Under the pieces are notes generated by a model, which worked only from the letters and a program-made list of their open reading frames with translations, was not told the DNA's origin and did not search any database. Shown here piece by piece: positions 17,411-27,500 of a stretch of DNA of 64,000 bases. Made by a program: the position numbers and the translations under genes. This DNA is from Clostridium sp. CAG:354_28_25 (GTDB taxonomy: Bacteria > Bacillota > Clostridia > TANB77 > CAG-508), in the NCBI GenBank assembly GCA_001915925.1, contig MNRL01000014.1:62001-126000 (forward strand), in the 5' to 3' direction. The stretch's first letter is position 1, and each line of letters starts with the position of its first letter.

Positions 17411-18922
17411 TTAATACATACATATATACAAATTATTTTCCTCAAAAATTAATTGTTCTTTGTCAAAGTAATTCCAATCTTTTTGTGCAAATTCCTCTTG
17501 GTATTTAGTTGGAACTTCTACTTGATTATAATATTTCCCACTATATAGTTCTATTGTTTCTATAGCAGCCCATTCTGTAGCCATACTTCTTGTATTAATT
17601 GCACCAAGCCATCGTTGTCCATCATAATTAACCGTTATATTTTTATCAAATGTTAGACCTATATTTTCTATATGAATTCCTGTTTTTGTCTCATATTTGT
17701 TTATTTCATTATTTATTTCCTGAGCAATATTTCTATCTAAATAATTTGTTGCAATCATTTCTGAAGATGCAATTATATAATACATTGAATTTAACATTAT
17801 CATTCCACAAATAATAATTATTGAACAAATTTTATAACACTTAAATTTATAGACTTCCAAAACTAAAATAAAAAATAATAATGCTATACCAATACTTGCA
17901 CCAAATGAAATTGCCATTCTGGATTCCATATATTGACTTTCTATTGGAGTAGCCAGCATTGGTAATATTGGAATTAGTATGCAACTTGCTATCAAAATAA
18001 TATATTCTAAAATATAAAACTTCGATTTCTTCTTTCTAAAAATATATAATAAAATTATTACACTAATAATGCTAATTATAAGTACATATATAAATTTAGG
18101 CAATATTCCAAATGTTTTTATAACCATATCTGTGCCTAGTCTTGCTATTGTATGCAATATTTCTGCAATCGACAAAGCCCCAATTTTTCTAAATTCATAA
18201 TTAAATACCGTACTAAAAATTTTAGTTGCTACAAGATTAATAACCATAACAATAATATATATAATTCCTACTTTAATACTCTCTACAACAATTCTTTTTA
18301 TATTTTCTTTATTAATTTCTTTATTTTTATATGCTAAAAATACTAAAGCTAAAGGAATGAATAAAGTGATTGCTCCTTGATAACAAATGCTTGCTAATAA
18401 TAAAAATATAAATGTTATTAGCTTGTTATATTTAATATTTGAATTAAATAAGCATGCAGCTATAACGGTACATAAAATTCCAAAACATATTATTCCTGAT
18501 TCCCAAAATGCCAAACATTCTACTGAACAAAAATTATATATTATTATAAAAGATATACCTATTATTAAAATATTATAAAAAATATTATTTTGCTTATTAG
18601 ATATCCTTATTATAAATTTATATAATATAAACCAAGCAGTAGCTAAAAATAATATACCTATTATTGATAATATTTTCATATTTACCAATAGAGGAATTCT
18701 TAATACATCAAATATCCATCTTGCTAAAGCACTAACTATCCTATTAGAAAGTAAGAAATGTGAAATTAATTCTTGACTATCATATGAATAAACACAATAT
18801 GTATCCAACGCAAAATGTGTTTTTATAAAATTAGTACATATAACAGTAGTAAAAATCAGCATACCTATAAATATACACATAGTATATTTATTTTTCTCAC
18901 ATATATTTTTTATTTTATCCAT
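17411..18922 (-). CDS. GtrII-like (Glucos_trans_II) membrane glycosyltransferase
   Basis: A 503-residue integral membrane protein. A cytosolic basic start is followed by TM helix 1, then HFALDTYCVYSYDSQELISHFLLSNR, the first extracellular loop with acidic residues typical of GtrII enzymes. About nine more helices and a C-terminal extracellular domain of ~110 residues follow. The helix segment SICYQGAITLF is shared with the truncated paralog at 1-792. GtrII proteins transfer glucose from undecaprenyl phosphate onto an exported glycan, and the GtrB-like enzyme at 12017 is a plausible donor-maker. The start is ATG at 18922 behind GGAGG. A terminator separates it from the gene upstream. The exact sugar and acceptor are not readable. 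Confidence 0.75.
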   Translation of the reverse strand: MDKIKNICEKNKYTMCIFIGMLIFTTVICTNFIKTHFALDTYCVYSYDSQELISHFLLSNRIVSALARWIFDVLRIPLLVNMKILSIIGILFLATAWFILYKFIIRISNKQNNIFYNILIIGISFIIIYNFCSVECLAFWESGIICFGILCTVIAACLFNSNIKYNKLITFIFLLLASICYQGAITLFIPLALVFLAYKNKEINKENIKRIVVESIKVGIIYIIVMVINLVATKIFSTVFNYEFRKIGALSIAEILHTIARLGTDMVIKTFGILPKFIYVLIISIISVIILLYIFRKKKSKFYILEYIILIASCILIPILPMLATPIESQYMESRMAISFGASIGIALLFFILVLEVYKFKCYKICSIIIICGMIMLNSMYYIIASSEMIATNYLDRNIAQEINNEINKYETKTGIHIENIGLTFDKNITVNYDGQRWLGAINTRSMATEWAAIETIELYSGKYYNQVEVPTKYQEEFAQKDWNYFDKEQLIFEENNLYICMY

Positions 18923-18938
18923 TTTTCCTCCATAAAAG

Positions 18939-18976
18939 AAGATAAATAACAATCTAAGTAAACTATTATTTATCTT
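18939..18976 (-). terminator. Hairpin terminator after the 18986 gene
   Basis: 11-bp stem AAGATAAATAA / TTATTTATCTT with a 16-base loop, followed on the minus strand by CTTTTAT. It lies just past the stop codon at 18986. Confidence 0.6.
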
Positions 18977-18985
18977 ATTAGTTTA

Positions 18986-19720
18986 TTACACATATGCTAT
19001 AATTGCATCTAATATTTCTTTATTACTTAATCTATTTTCTTTATTAGAAGTAACTCCTAAAATTATTGAATTCTCTATCTCGTAAGGTTCTAGTACTTGA
19101 TATGGATCCATCTCCTCAAAAGGATATTCTATAACTTCTCCACTTATATAATCTCTTTGATATGTTTTTCCTGACACATCAATTACATATAGTTTATCTG
19201 ATTCAGCCATATCTTTTAATTTTTCTTCCTGTTCAGTTAAATTCTCCTGTTTATTACATTTTAAATATCCTTCATTTGTTATTTCAAAATCTACTATATT
19301 ATTACTGTTTAACAATTCCATGAATTTTTCTCTTGAGCTTTCAGAAATCCACATACCACTACTGTTTGGTGCTTGTTCCAATATTGTATTAATTTCATCT
19401 TCAGCAGGAATACCATTTTTTATTATTCCTGCTAAAGCAACTTGATATTGAACATCTGGTTTTACCTGAATTATTTTTCTACCATCATATTCTTCTTCTA
19501 TTTGATAAATGTCAGTTTGGCCTGTTGCATTTATTTCATTTTTTATTGCATTTATCTCATTAGAGTCTGTAGATACTATTCTATTCATAAATTCATCACT
19601 TTTAATTTCATTTTGTAAAATATTTTGATCACTATTTTCTTTTTTATTATTAGAAATTAAACCTATTACTATTACCACAACAATTGCTAGTAATAAAAAT
19701 ATTAAAATATTTTTCTTCAT
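18986..19720 (-). CDS. Membrane-anchored or secreted protein of unknown function
   Basis: A 244-residue protein with an N-terminal hydrophobic helix (ILIFLLLAIVVVIVIGLI), then an acidic extracytoplasmic part. I do not recognise a family. Visible blocks are an Asn/Glu-rich spacer, a segment AGIIKNGIPAEDEINTILEQAPNSSGMW, and a strand-rich region with YVIDVSGKTYQRDYISGEVIEYP that may form a beta-hairpin domain. The helix lacks an obvious signal-peptidase or lipobox Cys, so it is probably an uncleaved anchor. It starts 15 bases after the stop of the M14 peptidase gene and has a GAGGAG site, so it is most likely co-transcribed and may assist that enzyme. No catalytic motif is seen. Confidence 0.7.
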   Translation of the reverse strand: MKKNILIFLLLAIVVVIVIGLISNNKKENSDQNILQNEIKSDEFMNRIVSTDSNEINAIKNEINATGQTDIYQIEEEYDGRKIIQVKPDVQYQVALAGIIKNGIPAEDEINTILEQAPNSSGMWISESSREKFMELLNSNNIVDFEITNEGYLKCNKQENLTEQEEKLKDMAESDKLYVIDVSGKTYQRDYISGEVIEYPFEEMDPYQVLEPYEIENSIILGVTSNKENRLSNKEILDAIIAYV

Positions 19721-19734
19721 ATATTAATTCTCCT

Positions 19735-22700
19735 CTAAAAATCATTTAATAACCTCATTGTTGATCTATTAAATTTACCTGCATAATCCCAATTTACTAC
19801 TTGATCATGACTTGTTACATTAGGAAGTTCTAATAGCATTGAACGTGTATTAGGTATGCTTCTTGCCCAATTTACTAAATATCCATTTCCATATGTTCCT
19901 ATATGTTTAGAAATTCCAAATTCACTTCTATAGTACGAACCAATTCCATCATCACCTATTGTTTCATTCAACCATCCATGAACATCTATTAAAACATTAC
20001 TTGATCCTTGATGTGCTAAAATAAAGTCACGTAATTGAACTGCTTCTGGAGCTTGGAATGCCGCAGTTCCAGTATAATTTCTAGCTGATGTCATTCTTTG
20101 AAATCCAACACTAAATCCTCTATTCATATCTATCCCTTGATTATTTGGCGCATAACTATAAACTGTTGTACGTCCTGGTCCATTGTTAGTCCAACCATCA
20201 TATTGTCCATCAGGATTTAACGTTGGAAAAATATAAATTGTCCATTCATTAATTAAATCTTCTGAAAGATTATTGTATAAATAATCTTTAAATTGATTTG
20301 CCATATACGTTAATTCTGAGCCATCTTTCCAATATGAATCTTCAAAGCCATGAATTGAAAATGTTGTAAATAAATGCTTACTTCCTTTACCTATCTTAAA
20401 ATATGTTAAATCATATCCTCCTTGAGCTGATTGCCTCTTACCTGATGTTCCATATGTTCCTTCCTCATAAAATTTTCTATAACCTGTAATAAATCTGAAT
20501 TGTTGTGCATCAGATCCATTATCACTATATACTTGTATATTTTGGCCATTTTGTGCATTTTGATTATTCACATATAAATATAAATTATTAGCTAAAGAAA
20601 TTAAATTATAAAATCCATATCCTGCTTCTTGAATTTTCCACTGTTGATTGCTTGCTCCTGTATAGTCCATTTGGCAAACATTATTACTTGACAAGTCAAC
20701 AGTTAAAACTTTATTAGAATGTTTTGCTTTTATCACATAGACGTCATCTGATTGTGGTTCTAAAATAAATTTCTGTTGATTTACATTATCAGCAGTCCAT
20801 ATTTGAATATTTGCTCCGTTATCATATGAACCACCAGCTACATCTACCACCATATTTGAATTTAATTTTGTCTCTATTTCATAAGTACCACTTTCAACTA
20901 TATTAATATGTTCTAATTTAAATTGTTGAGCATCTGAATTGTTTGAATAGTATAGTTGTACATTTGCTCCGCAATTTTCTATTGCCCCACCGGCAATATC
21001 TAAGTATAATCCATTTGCTTTTGAAATTATACTATAATAACCATTTCCACAATCTTTAAAATACCAAAATTGATTATCTGTATCAATTTGATCATATTGA
21101 TCTACTTTTGTTCCAATGTTTATTCCTCCATTTTGTACATCTAAAGCTTTAGCAGAATGTGTTGCAACAATTTTATAATAATTTGTATCTCCTATTCTAG
21201 TTATGCGAAATTTCTTTTGCGGAGAATTATCACATGTCCATATTTGTAAATTTGCATAATTGTCATAACTTGCACCATTAATATCAAAAGAATTAATATT
21301 ATTTTTCATTTTTATTTGATAGATTCCATCCTGAATAATACTTATATTATTTTTTGGTGTTTCATTTATTAATATAAAAGATTGTGAATTTGAATTTTTG
21401 TATCTTTGTACTTGTATTTTTTCTCCGTTTTGTGGCGTATCTTGAGTTGTAATATAAAGATTTTCACATTTTGAAATTATATTATATAAACCATTTCCTA
21501 AATCATTAATAATCCACTTTTGAGTTTCTAAATCATTATCTTGTTCTTGTGTAATTGTACTATATAGGTTTGGTGCTTTGCTTTCCACAGTTAAAACTTT
21601 CCCAGATAATTGAGATTTTATCTTATAATATCCATCACCTACATAAATAAATTCAAATTTTTGTTGAATAAATTCATCATTATCCCAAAGTTGGATTTTT
21701 GTACCATCAGTACTTAGCCCATCTGTTACATCAAAAGCTTTCATATTATCTATAGGTGTAATTATTCTATAAATTCCATCTTCTATAGATTGTGTTCCTT
21801 GTATAGGATTTCTATCTGTCAGATAAAATCTCTGAGCATCTGAATTATTACTCTCATATACTTGTAATTTTGCTCCATTGCTTACATTCGCAGATGGAAT
21901 ATCTATATAATAATTATTTGCTAGTGAAACAAAAGCATATTTATCGTTTCCATATAGCTTAATTTGCCATTTTTCTGTAATATCGCTATCTTCTGTTTTT
22001 TGTATTAATTGATTTTCATCACTTATTGCTAACACTTTATTTGAATGTACAGAAGTTATTGTATAATATGTATTATTGTATGTTATTTTAAATTTTTGTT
22101 GAATATTTCCATCCAAATCCCATAATTGTATTGGTATATTATCTTCTGTAGAGCTATCTGTTACTTCAAATATTTTATTTCTATCAATTACAGAAGCAAT
22201 TTCATAAAATCCTGTTTCTAGTGGCTTTTCTATTTGATCATTTAATTTTATCAAAGTAAATTGCTGTGCTGTAGAATCATTACCTTCATATGTTTGTACA
22301 TTTCCACCATTTGATATATTTCCATTTTGTATATCTAAGTACAATCCGTTTAATTTTGATATAAAACTATAACTTCCATTTGAGTTTTTTACAATCTGCC
22401 ATTTTTGTGAACTTGTCCTGTTTTCCTCATATTGCCATACATTAGTTCCATTAGACATTCCTCCATTCTGAACATCTAATAATTTTCCTGAATTTACATT
22501 TGTTATTGTATAATAACCATCTGTTTCATCATATCTAAAATTAAATTTCTTTTGAGTATTATTTTCTTCATACCAGTCCCACAACAACACATTTGCTCCG
22601 TTATTTTTTAATCCCGCATCAATGTCTATACCTATGTTTGGATTGCTAAACGTTGCTATTCTATATGTCCCTTCTTCAATAGTCTTTTTTGGTTTAATTA

Positions 22701-23793
22701 TTTCTATAATTTTAAATTGCTGTGCATTTGAGCCATTACTTTCATATACTTGTACATTTGCTCCATTTGATATATTCCCACTTTGTACATCTAAACACAA
22801 ATGCTTTAATTTAGAAATAATACTATAACTCCCGTTAGGATTTTTTACAATCTGCCACTTTTGTGAATTTGTTCCATTGGCTTCATATTGCCACACATTA
22901 GTCCCATTAATTGTTCCACTATCTTGTACTGTTAATAATTTTCCAGAATTAGTATTTGCTATTGTATAATATCCATCCACTTCATCATAATTAATATTAA
23001 ATTGTTTTTGTAAGTTATTTTCTTGATACCATTCCCATAATAATACATTTGCCCCATTTTCTTTTGATCCTGCATCAACATCCACTCCAATATTTGAATT
23101 ACTAAACATTGCTATTCTATATGTTCCATCCTTTATAGTTCTTTCAGGTTTAATAATTTCTACAAAAGAAAATTGTTGTGCACCTGTACCGTTACCTTCA
23201 TATACTTGTACATTTGCTCCATTTGATATATTTCCATTTTGGATATCTAAGTACAAATTATTTAATTTAGAAATAATACTATAACTTCCATTTGAGTTTT
23301 TAATTATCTTCCATTTTTGTGCATCAGTTCCATATTCTTCATATTGTATTATATTTTTTTGCCCATCTTGTACTGTTAATAATTTTCCAGAATTAACATT
23401 TGTTATTGTATAATACCCATCTGTTTCGTCATATTGGATATTAAATTGTTTTTGTAAATTATTCTCTTCATACCAGTCCCATAACAATACATTTGCTCCA
23501 TTTTCTTGTAAACCTGCATTAATGTCTAATCCAATATTTAAATTACTGTACATTGCTATTCTATATTTTCCATCTTGAAGTACTTTATCTGGTATTGCTT
23601 TTTGATTATTCTCTAATAATTCTTTTGGTTCTTGTAAATTATCATTTAGCACATTATTTATTAATTCATCGGTAAAGAGCATATTTATGTCTTCAATTTC
23701 ATTTATTGTATTATTGTCTGCAAAAGCTAAACTACATATTGATAAAATGATTATGCTAATTACAATAATTAGCTTTAGATAAATTTTTTTCAT
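19735..23793 (-). CDS. Secreted M14 zinc carboxypeptidase with seven ricin-type lectin domains
   Basis: A 1352-residue protein. A signal peptide (LIIVISIIILSICSLAFAD) is followed by a short spacer and seven RICIN beta-trefoil domains of ~145 residues (about 70-1110). The first three are near-copies of each other, each opening with a D/EGTYRIAxxSN motif. The C-terminal ~230 residues are an M14 peptidase: zinc ligands in HGFED (about 1147) and LIDVHG (about 1268), substrate site NPDG and GIDMNR, and the catalytic Glu in LLELP (about 1318). M14 enzymes of this layout trim peptidoglycan stem peptides, for example gamma-D-Glu-diaminopimelate bonds; that specificity is inference. GGAGGGG lies before the ATG. 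Confidence 0.9.
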   Translation of the reverse strand: MKKIYLKLIIVISIIILSICSLAFADNNTINEIEDINMLFTDELINNVLNDNLQEPKELLENNQKAIPDKVLQDGKYRIAMYSNLNIGLDINAGLQENGANVLLWDWYEENNLQKQFNIQYDETDGYYTITNVNSGKLLTVQDGQKNIIQYEEYGTDAQKWKIIKNSNGSYSIISKLNNLYLDIQNGNISNGANVQVYEGNGTGAQQFSFVEIIKPERTIKDGTYRIAMFSNSNIGVDVDAGSKENGANVLLWEWYQENNLQKQFNINYDEVDGYYTIANTNSGKLLTVQDSGTINGTNVWQYEANGTNSQKWQIVKNPNGSYSIISKLKHLCLDVQSGNISNGANVQVYESNGSNAQQFKIIEIIKPKKTIEEGTYRIATFSNPNIGIDIDAGLKNNGANVLLWDWYEENNTQKKFNFRYDETDGYYTITNVNSGKLLDVQNGGMSNGTNVWQYEENRTSSQKWQIVKNSNGSYSFISKLNGLYLDIQNGNISNGGNVQTYEGNDSTAQQFTLIKLNDQIEKPLETGFYEIASVIDRNKIFEVTDSSTEDNIPIQLWDLDGNIQQKFKITYNNTYYTITSVHSNKVLAISDENQLIQKTEDSDITEKWQIKLYGNDKYAFVSLANNYYIDIPSANVSNGAKLQVYESNNSDAQRFYLTDRNPIQGTQSIEDGIYRIITPIDNMKAFDVTDGLSTDGTKIQLWDNDEFIQQKFEFIYVGDGYYKIKSQLSGKVLTVESKAPNLYSTITQEQDNDLETQKWIINDLGNGLYNIISKCENLYITTQDTPQNGEKIQVQRYKNSNSQSFILINETPKNNISIIQDGIYQIKMKNNINSFDINGASYDNYANLQIWTCDNSPQKKFRITRIGDTNYYKIVATHSAKALDVQNGGINIGTKVDQYDQIDTDNQFWYFKDCGNGYYSIISKANGLYLDIAGGAIENCGANVQLYYSNNSDAQQFKLEHINIVESGTYEIETKLNSNMVVDVAGGSYDNGANIQIWTADNVNQQKFILEPQSDDVYVIKAKHSNKVLTVDLSSNNVCQMDYTGASNQQWKIQEAGYGFYNLISLANNLYLYVNNQNAQNGQNIQVYSDNGSDAQQFRFITGYRKFYEEGTYGTSGKRQSAQGGYDLTYFKIGKGSKHLFTTFSIHGFEDSYWKDGSELTYMANQFKDYLYNNLSEDLINEWTIYIFPTLNPDGQYDGWTNNGPGRTTVYSYAPNNQGIDMNRGFSVGFQRMTSARNYTGTAAFQAPEAVQLRDFILAHQGSSNVLIDVHGWLNETIGDDGIGSYYRSEFGISKHIGTYGNGYLVNWARSIPNTRSMLLELPNVTSHDQVVNWDYAGKFNRSTMRLLNDF

Positions 23794-23859
23794 ATAAATT
23801 ACCCCTCCATTTGCATATCTATTTTTTATCTTAACATTATTCCTATTCTTTTACAACAA

Positions 23860-23903
23860 AAAAAATATACAAAGCAACAAAATTGTCGCTTTGTATATTT
23901 TTT
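23860..23903 (-). terminator. Strong terminator after the cadherin-like gene
   Basis: Perfect 16-bp stem AAAAAATATACAAAGC / GCTTTGTATATTTTTT with inner ACAA/TTGT pairing and a minus-strand T-run. The arm overlaps the stop codon at 23902. It may work in both directions. Confidence 0.85.
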
Positions 23904-24483
23904 ATTTCTTTTTATTTTTTCTAATAATAAAAAGCATTACTCCTATTAATATTACAATAAATATTACAATCATATATATATTTATTTTTTTAGGTTTATC
24001 AGCTTCATTTTCTATATTTATAGTATAAACTTTTAAATCTCCATTTTCTGCAGTAACTTTTATATTAATTATTCTTTCTTCTTGTGAAACACTTACATTT
24101 CCTATTCCTTCAATTTTTGCATTTTCATTATCTGCTTCTGCTAAAACATTAAAAGTATTAACATTATCATCTTTTACATATATAGTATATGTTTCATTTT
24201 GTCTGCTAAATTTTGGATATAACTCATATCCTTCTATACTTAAAGATTTCAAATAATTGTCACTTGATTTTCCTACATAGTACTCTGCTGTTACTGTGTT
24301 GTTCTTGCTTTCTTCATATTTTTTTTCTATCTCAGCTGCATCTTCTTCTGTAAAATCAGCATAACCTGCACTATTAGGTGGTACGGGTATATCTACAAGC
24401 CTAGGTGTTTCTGCAAACGATAAGCTTACAATAGAAACTATACATATTAAGGTAATAAAAAATAAACTAATTTTTAATTTCAT
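23902..24483 (-). CDS. Membrane protein with one cadherin-like beta-sandwich domain
   Basis: A 193-residue protein. It has a signal peptide (LFFITLICIVSIVSLSFAE), then a Pro/acidic spacer with a VPVPPNSAGYADFTEEDAAEIEK region, and then a ~90-residue domain. The pattern NYLKSLSIEGYELYPKFS..ETYTIYV..AEADNENAKIEGIGNVSV..ITVKVTAENGDLKVYTINI-like strands is the bacterial cadherin-like beta-sandwich (PF12733 type). A C-terminal helix with a basic tail (IRKNKKK) anchors it. No LPxTG-type motif precedes the helix, so sortase attachment is doubtful. It sits between two ricin-lectin hydrolase genes and may scaffold them at the surface (inference). GGGGAG lies before the ATG. Confidence 0.75.
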   Translation of the reverse strand: MKLKISLFFITLICIVSIVSLSFAETPRLVDIPVPPNSAGYADFTEEDAAEIEKKYEESKNNTVTAEYYVGKSSDNYLKSLSIEGYELYPKFSRQNETYTIYVKDDNVNTFNVLAEADNENAKIEGIGNVSVSQEERIINIKVTAENGDLKVYTINIENEADKPKKINIYMIVIFIVILIGVMLFIIRKNKKK

Positions 24484-24509
24484 ACTTTCTCCCCTTCAAG
24501 TAATAGTTA

Positions 24510-24547
24510 AGAATGTTAAATTAATTATAATATTAATTTAACATTCT
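24510..24547. terminator. 15-bp inverted repeat after the glucosaminidase gene
   Basis: Arms AGAATGTTAAATTAA (24510-24524) and its exact complement (24533-24547) around an 8-base loop, 5 bases past the stop at 24553. The following minus-strand T-run is weak, so termination may be partial, with read-through into the cadherin-like gene. Confidence 0.5.
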
Positions 24548-24552
24548 CCTTT

Positions 24553-27500
24553 CTAAATTATTCTTAGATATTTTGAAGCAACAAATCCTTTTGTTCCATC
24601 ATCTAAAATTATCAAGTCCCACGTATATCCATCAGCAAAATAAACATCTTTCAATATTCTAGTTCCTGTAGTTCCATCTCTAAAAGTTCCCAAACTGGTA
24701 TAACCTTGACCTGGTCCAATTCTAATATTAACACTTCCTGTAGTAGATATAGCCACTCTTTCATTGCAATTTGTAACATCATTTATAAATTGCAAATATT
24801 CTCCAGAACAATATCCAACTGTTCCAGAAGGTGTTATTACTTTTTGCCATCCATTAACATATCTTTCTATCGAAAGAAGTATTGTTCCATTTTGTAATTT
24901 TTCTATTTCTGCATATTCTTGACCTGGTCCACTTCTAACCTTTAGTGTAGTTTGTATATCAAAAACTTGAACATTCTTTGGTCCTTGATCTGAAATTGCA
25001 GGAAAACTAGGATCTGTAGAACTACCACTTCCAGTTGGTTTTGCTGCTGGTGATTCTGGCATATTTTCGTATACTGGTATAATAAATTTAATTGTATTAT
25101 CTAAAGTTCCTGTATCTGCATATGCACCTCTAAACGTACGTGCTTCACTATATGCTGCTGATAAGTTTTGCATATATTGATGAGTATAAAATCCTCCTGG
25201 ACTATTTGGATTTACATCAAATTTATTTAGATATAATGTATTCTGCTTAGCATCTAAATAATTTTGTTTTACAAAAGTAATTCCACCTTCTATACCTTTT
25301 TGCATACTATCCCAGCCTTGTTCTTTTGCTTTTGCTAATGCTGTTGCAAAATCATTTCCTACTTGTGCACCTATATTAAATGGATTAAAATATGTTTTTC
25401 CATCTCCACCATCCATATAAATTGTAATAGAACCATTTCTTCCCTGTTCTTGGAATAATCTTGCAATTATATAATAAGGATTAACATTTTGATGTTCACA
25501 TGATATTCTAACATCTTCCGCAAAATTATTTAAAAATGTTCCATTTACTTGATATTGTATTGAGTCTATTGTAGCACCACTGTTATAATAGTCTGCTAAA
25601 TCTACAAATTGGAAAGCATCTACATCGTTTAAAAAATTTCTAGAATCCATGAAATATGCTATTCCATTATATGAAGCTGATGCCCAATTTCCACTTACAT
25701 ATGGGTTAGGTGCTATCCAATCTCCTTTATATACATTTGTATCTACCAAATTAGCTTTTCTGTTATCATACTCATATTCTCCTTGAACGGCTGTATAAAA
25801 ATCAATTCCTGTGTATAAAACTTCAAATTGCCAATTAGGATGGTTTATTACTAATTCATTTACTCTTTCTTGTATTCCTGGATACTTATTTGTATCAATA
25901 TTTATTCCACAATTTCCAAATACAAATAATTGTGCTTGTGTACCATTTCCTTGATATCCTCTTACACTAATTCCTTCATTAATATTTCCATTTTCTACAT
26001 CCATATATAAACCATTAGCCTTAGAAACTATATTATAAGCACCACTACCATCTGGAATTAAAATCCATTTTTGCATATTATTACCTGAATTCTTTTCGTT
26101 CTGTTCAATTTTACTATTAGATTTTAATTCTAGTACTTTATTTGAATGAGAAGCAACTATTGTATAATATCCATCTTCATAACTTAGTATGAATTTTTCT
26201 TGATTAACTCCATGATATTTCCATAATTGCAAATTAGCCCCGTTTTCAATACTTCCATCTGCAATATCAAAACCAATATCTTGATTTATTTTTGTTACTA
26301 TTTTATATAAGCCATCTTCCATATATTTTGTAGCTTTTGATTTTTGTTTAATAAACTTGAATTCTTGCGCTGCAGAATTATTACTTTCGTATAACCTTAC
26401 ATTAGAACCATTAGCCAAATTACCATTTTCAACATCTAAACATAGTCCACTTGCTTTTGAATGAATTGAATAACTTCCATTTGCATCCTTTATTATAAAC
26501 CATTTTTGTGCTGCAGAACCATTGTATTCATATTGCCATACATTTGTATAGTTAGTTGTTCCTCCATTTTCTGCATCTAGAACTTTACCTGAATTTACGT
26601 TTGTTATTATATAACAGCCATCTGCTTCTATATATTGCAAATTAAATTCTTTTTGAATATTATTATCAAACCATTCCCAAATTAAAACGTTTGCACAGTT
26701 TCTTCTTGAACTGCTCTCTATATCTAGACCTAAATTTTCATTATTAAATAAAGATATCCTATAAGTTCCATCTTCTATTGTTCTTTCTGTTCCTATTTGA
26801 ATAAATTGAAATCTTTGTGAGTTTGTTACATTATTTTCATACATTTGTATTTTTATTCCATCAGAACAATTTGCAGAAGGTACATCTATATAATAATTAT
26901 TACATTTTGAGATTATACTATAATTATTATTTCCCTCATCTTTTATTATCCATTTTTCTTGATCGGTTCCCTGTTCGTCTTGTTGAATTATTTTAGTTCC
27001 ATTTTTTACATTTGCATTATCAACAGCTAACACCTTATTAGATAATTTGGATTTTATGGTGTAATAACCATCTCCATTATATGTTATCTCAAAATTCTGT
27101 TGTGTCGCTTCCCAACTTCCCCATAGCTGAATTTGTTTTCCATTATCTAACGATCCATCCGTAATGTCAAAGACTTGTGAAGAATTTATGGCAGTTCCTA
27201 TCTTATATATTCCATCTTTTATTGTTTGTTTTCCTTGCATTGGAGTTCTATTGGTTAAATAAAATTTTTGTGCATCAGAATTATTTTCCTCATATACTTG
27301 TAACTTAACACCATTACTTGCATTTGCTGAAGGTATATCTATACAATAATCATTTGATAATGAAACAAAAGTATATTTATTATTATCAAAAGATTTTATA
27401 CTCCATTTTTCTTTAATATCTCCGCTAGCTGTTTTCTGAATAACTTGATTATTATCATTTATTGCTAATACTTTATTAGAATTCATTGCAGTAATTGTAT

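Noticed and set aside
23902..24483. LPxTG-anchored sortase substrate
   Set aside because: The C-terminal helix and basic tail are present, but the residues before them (ADKPKKIN) show no LPxTG-like motif.
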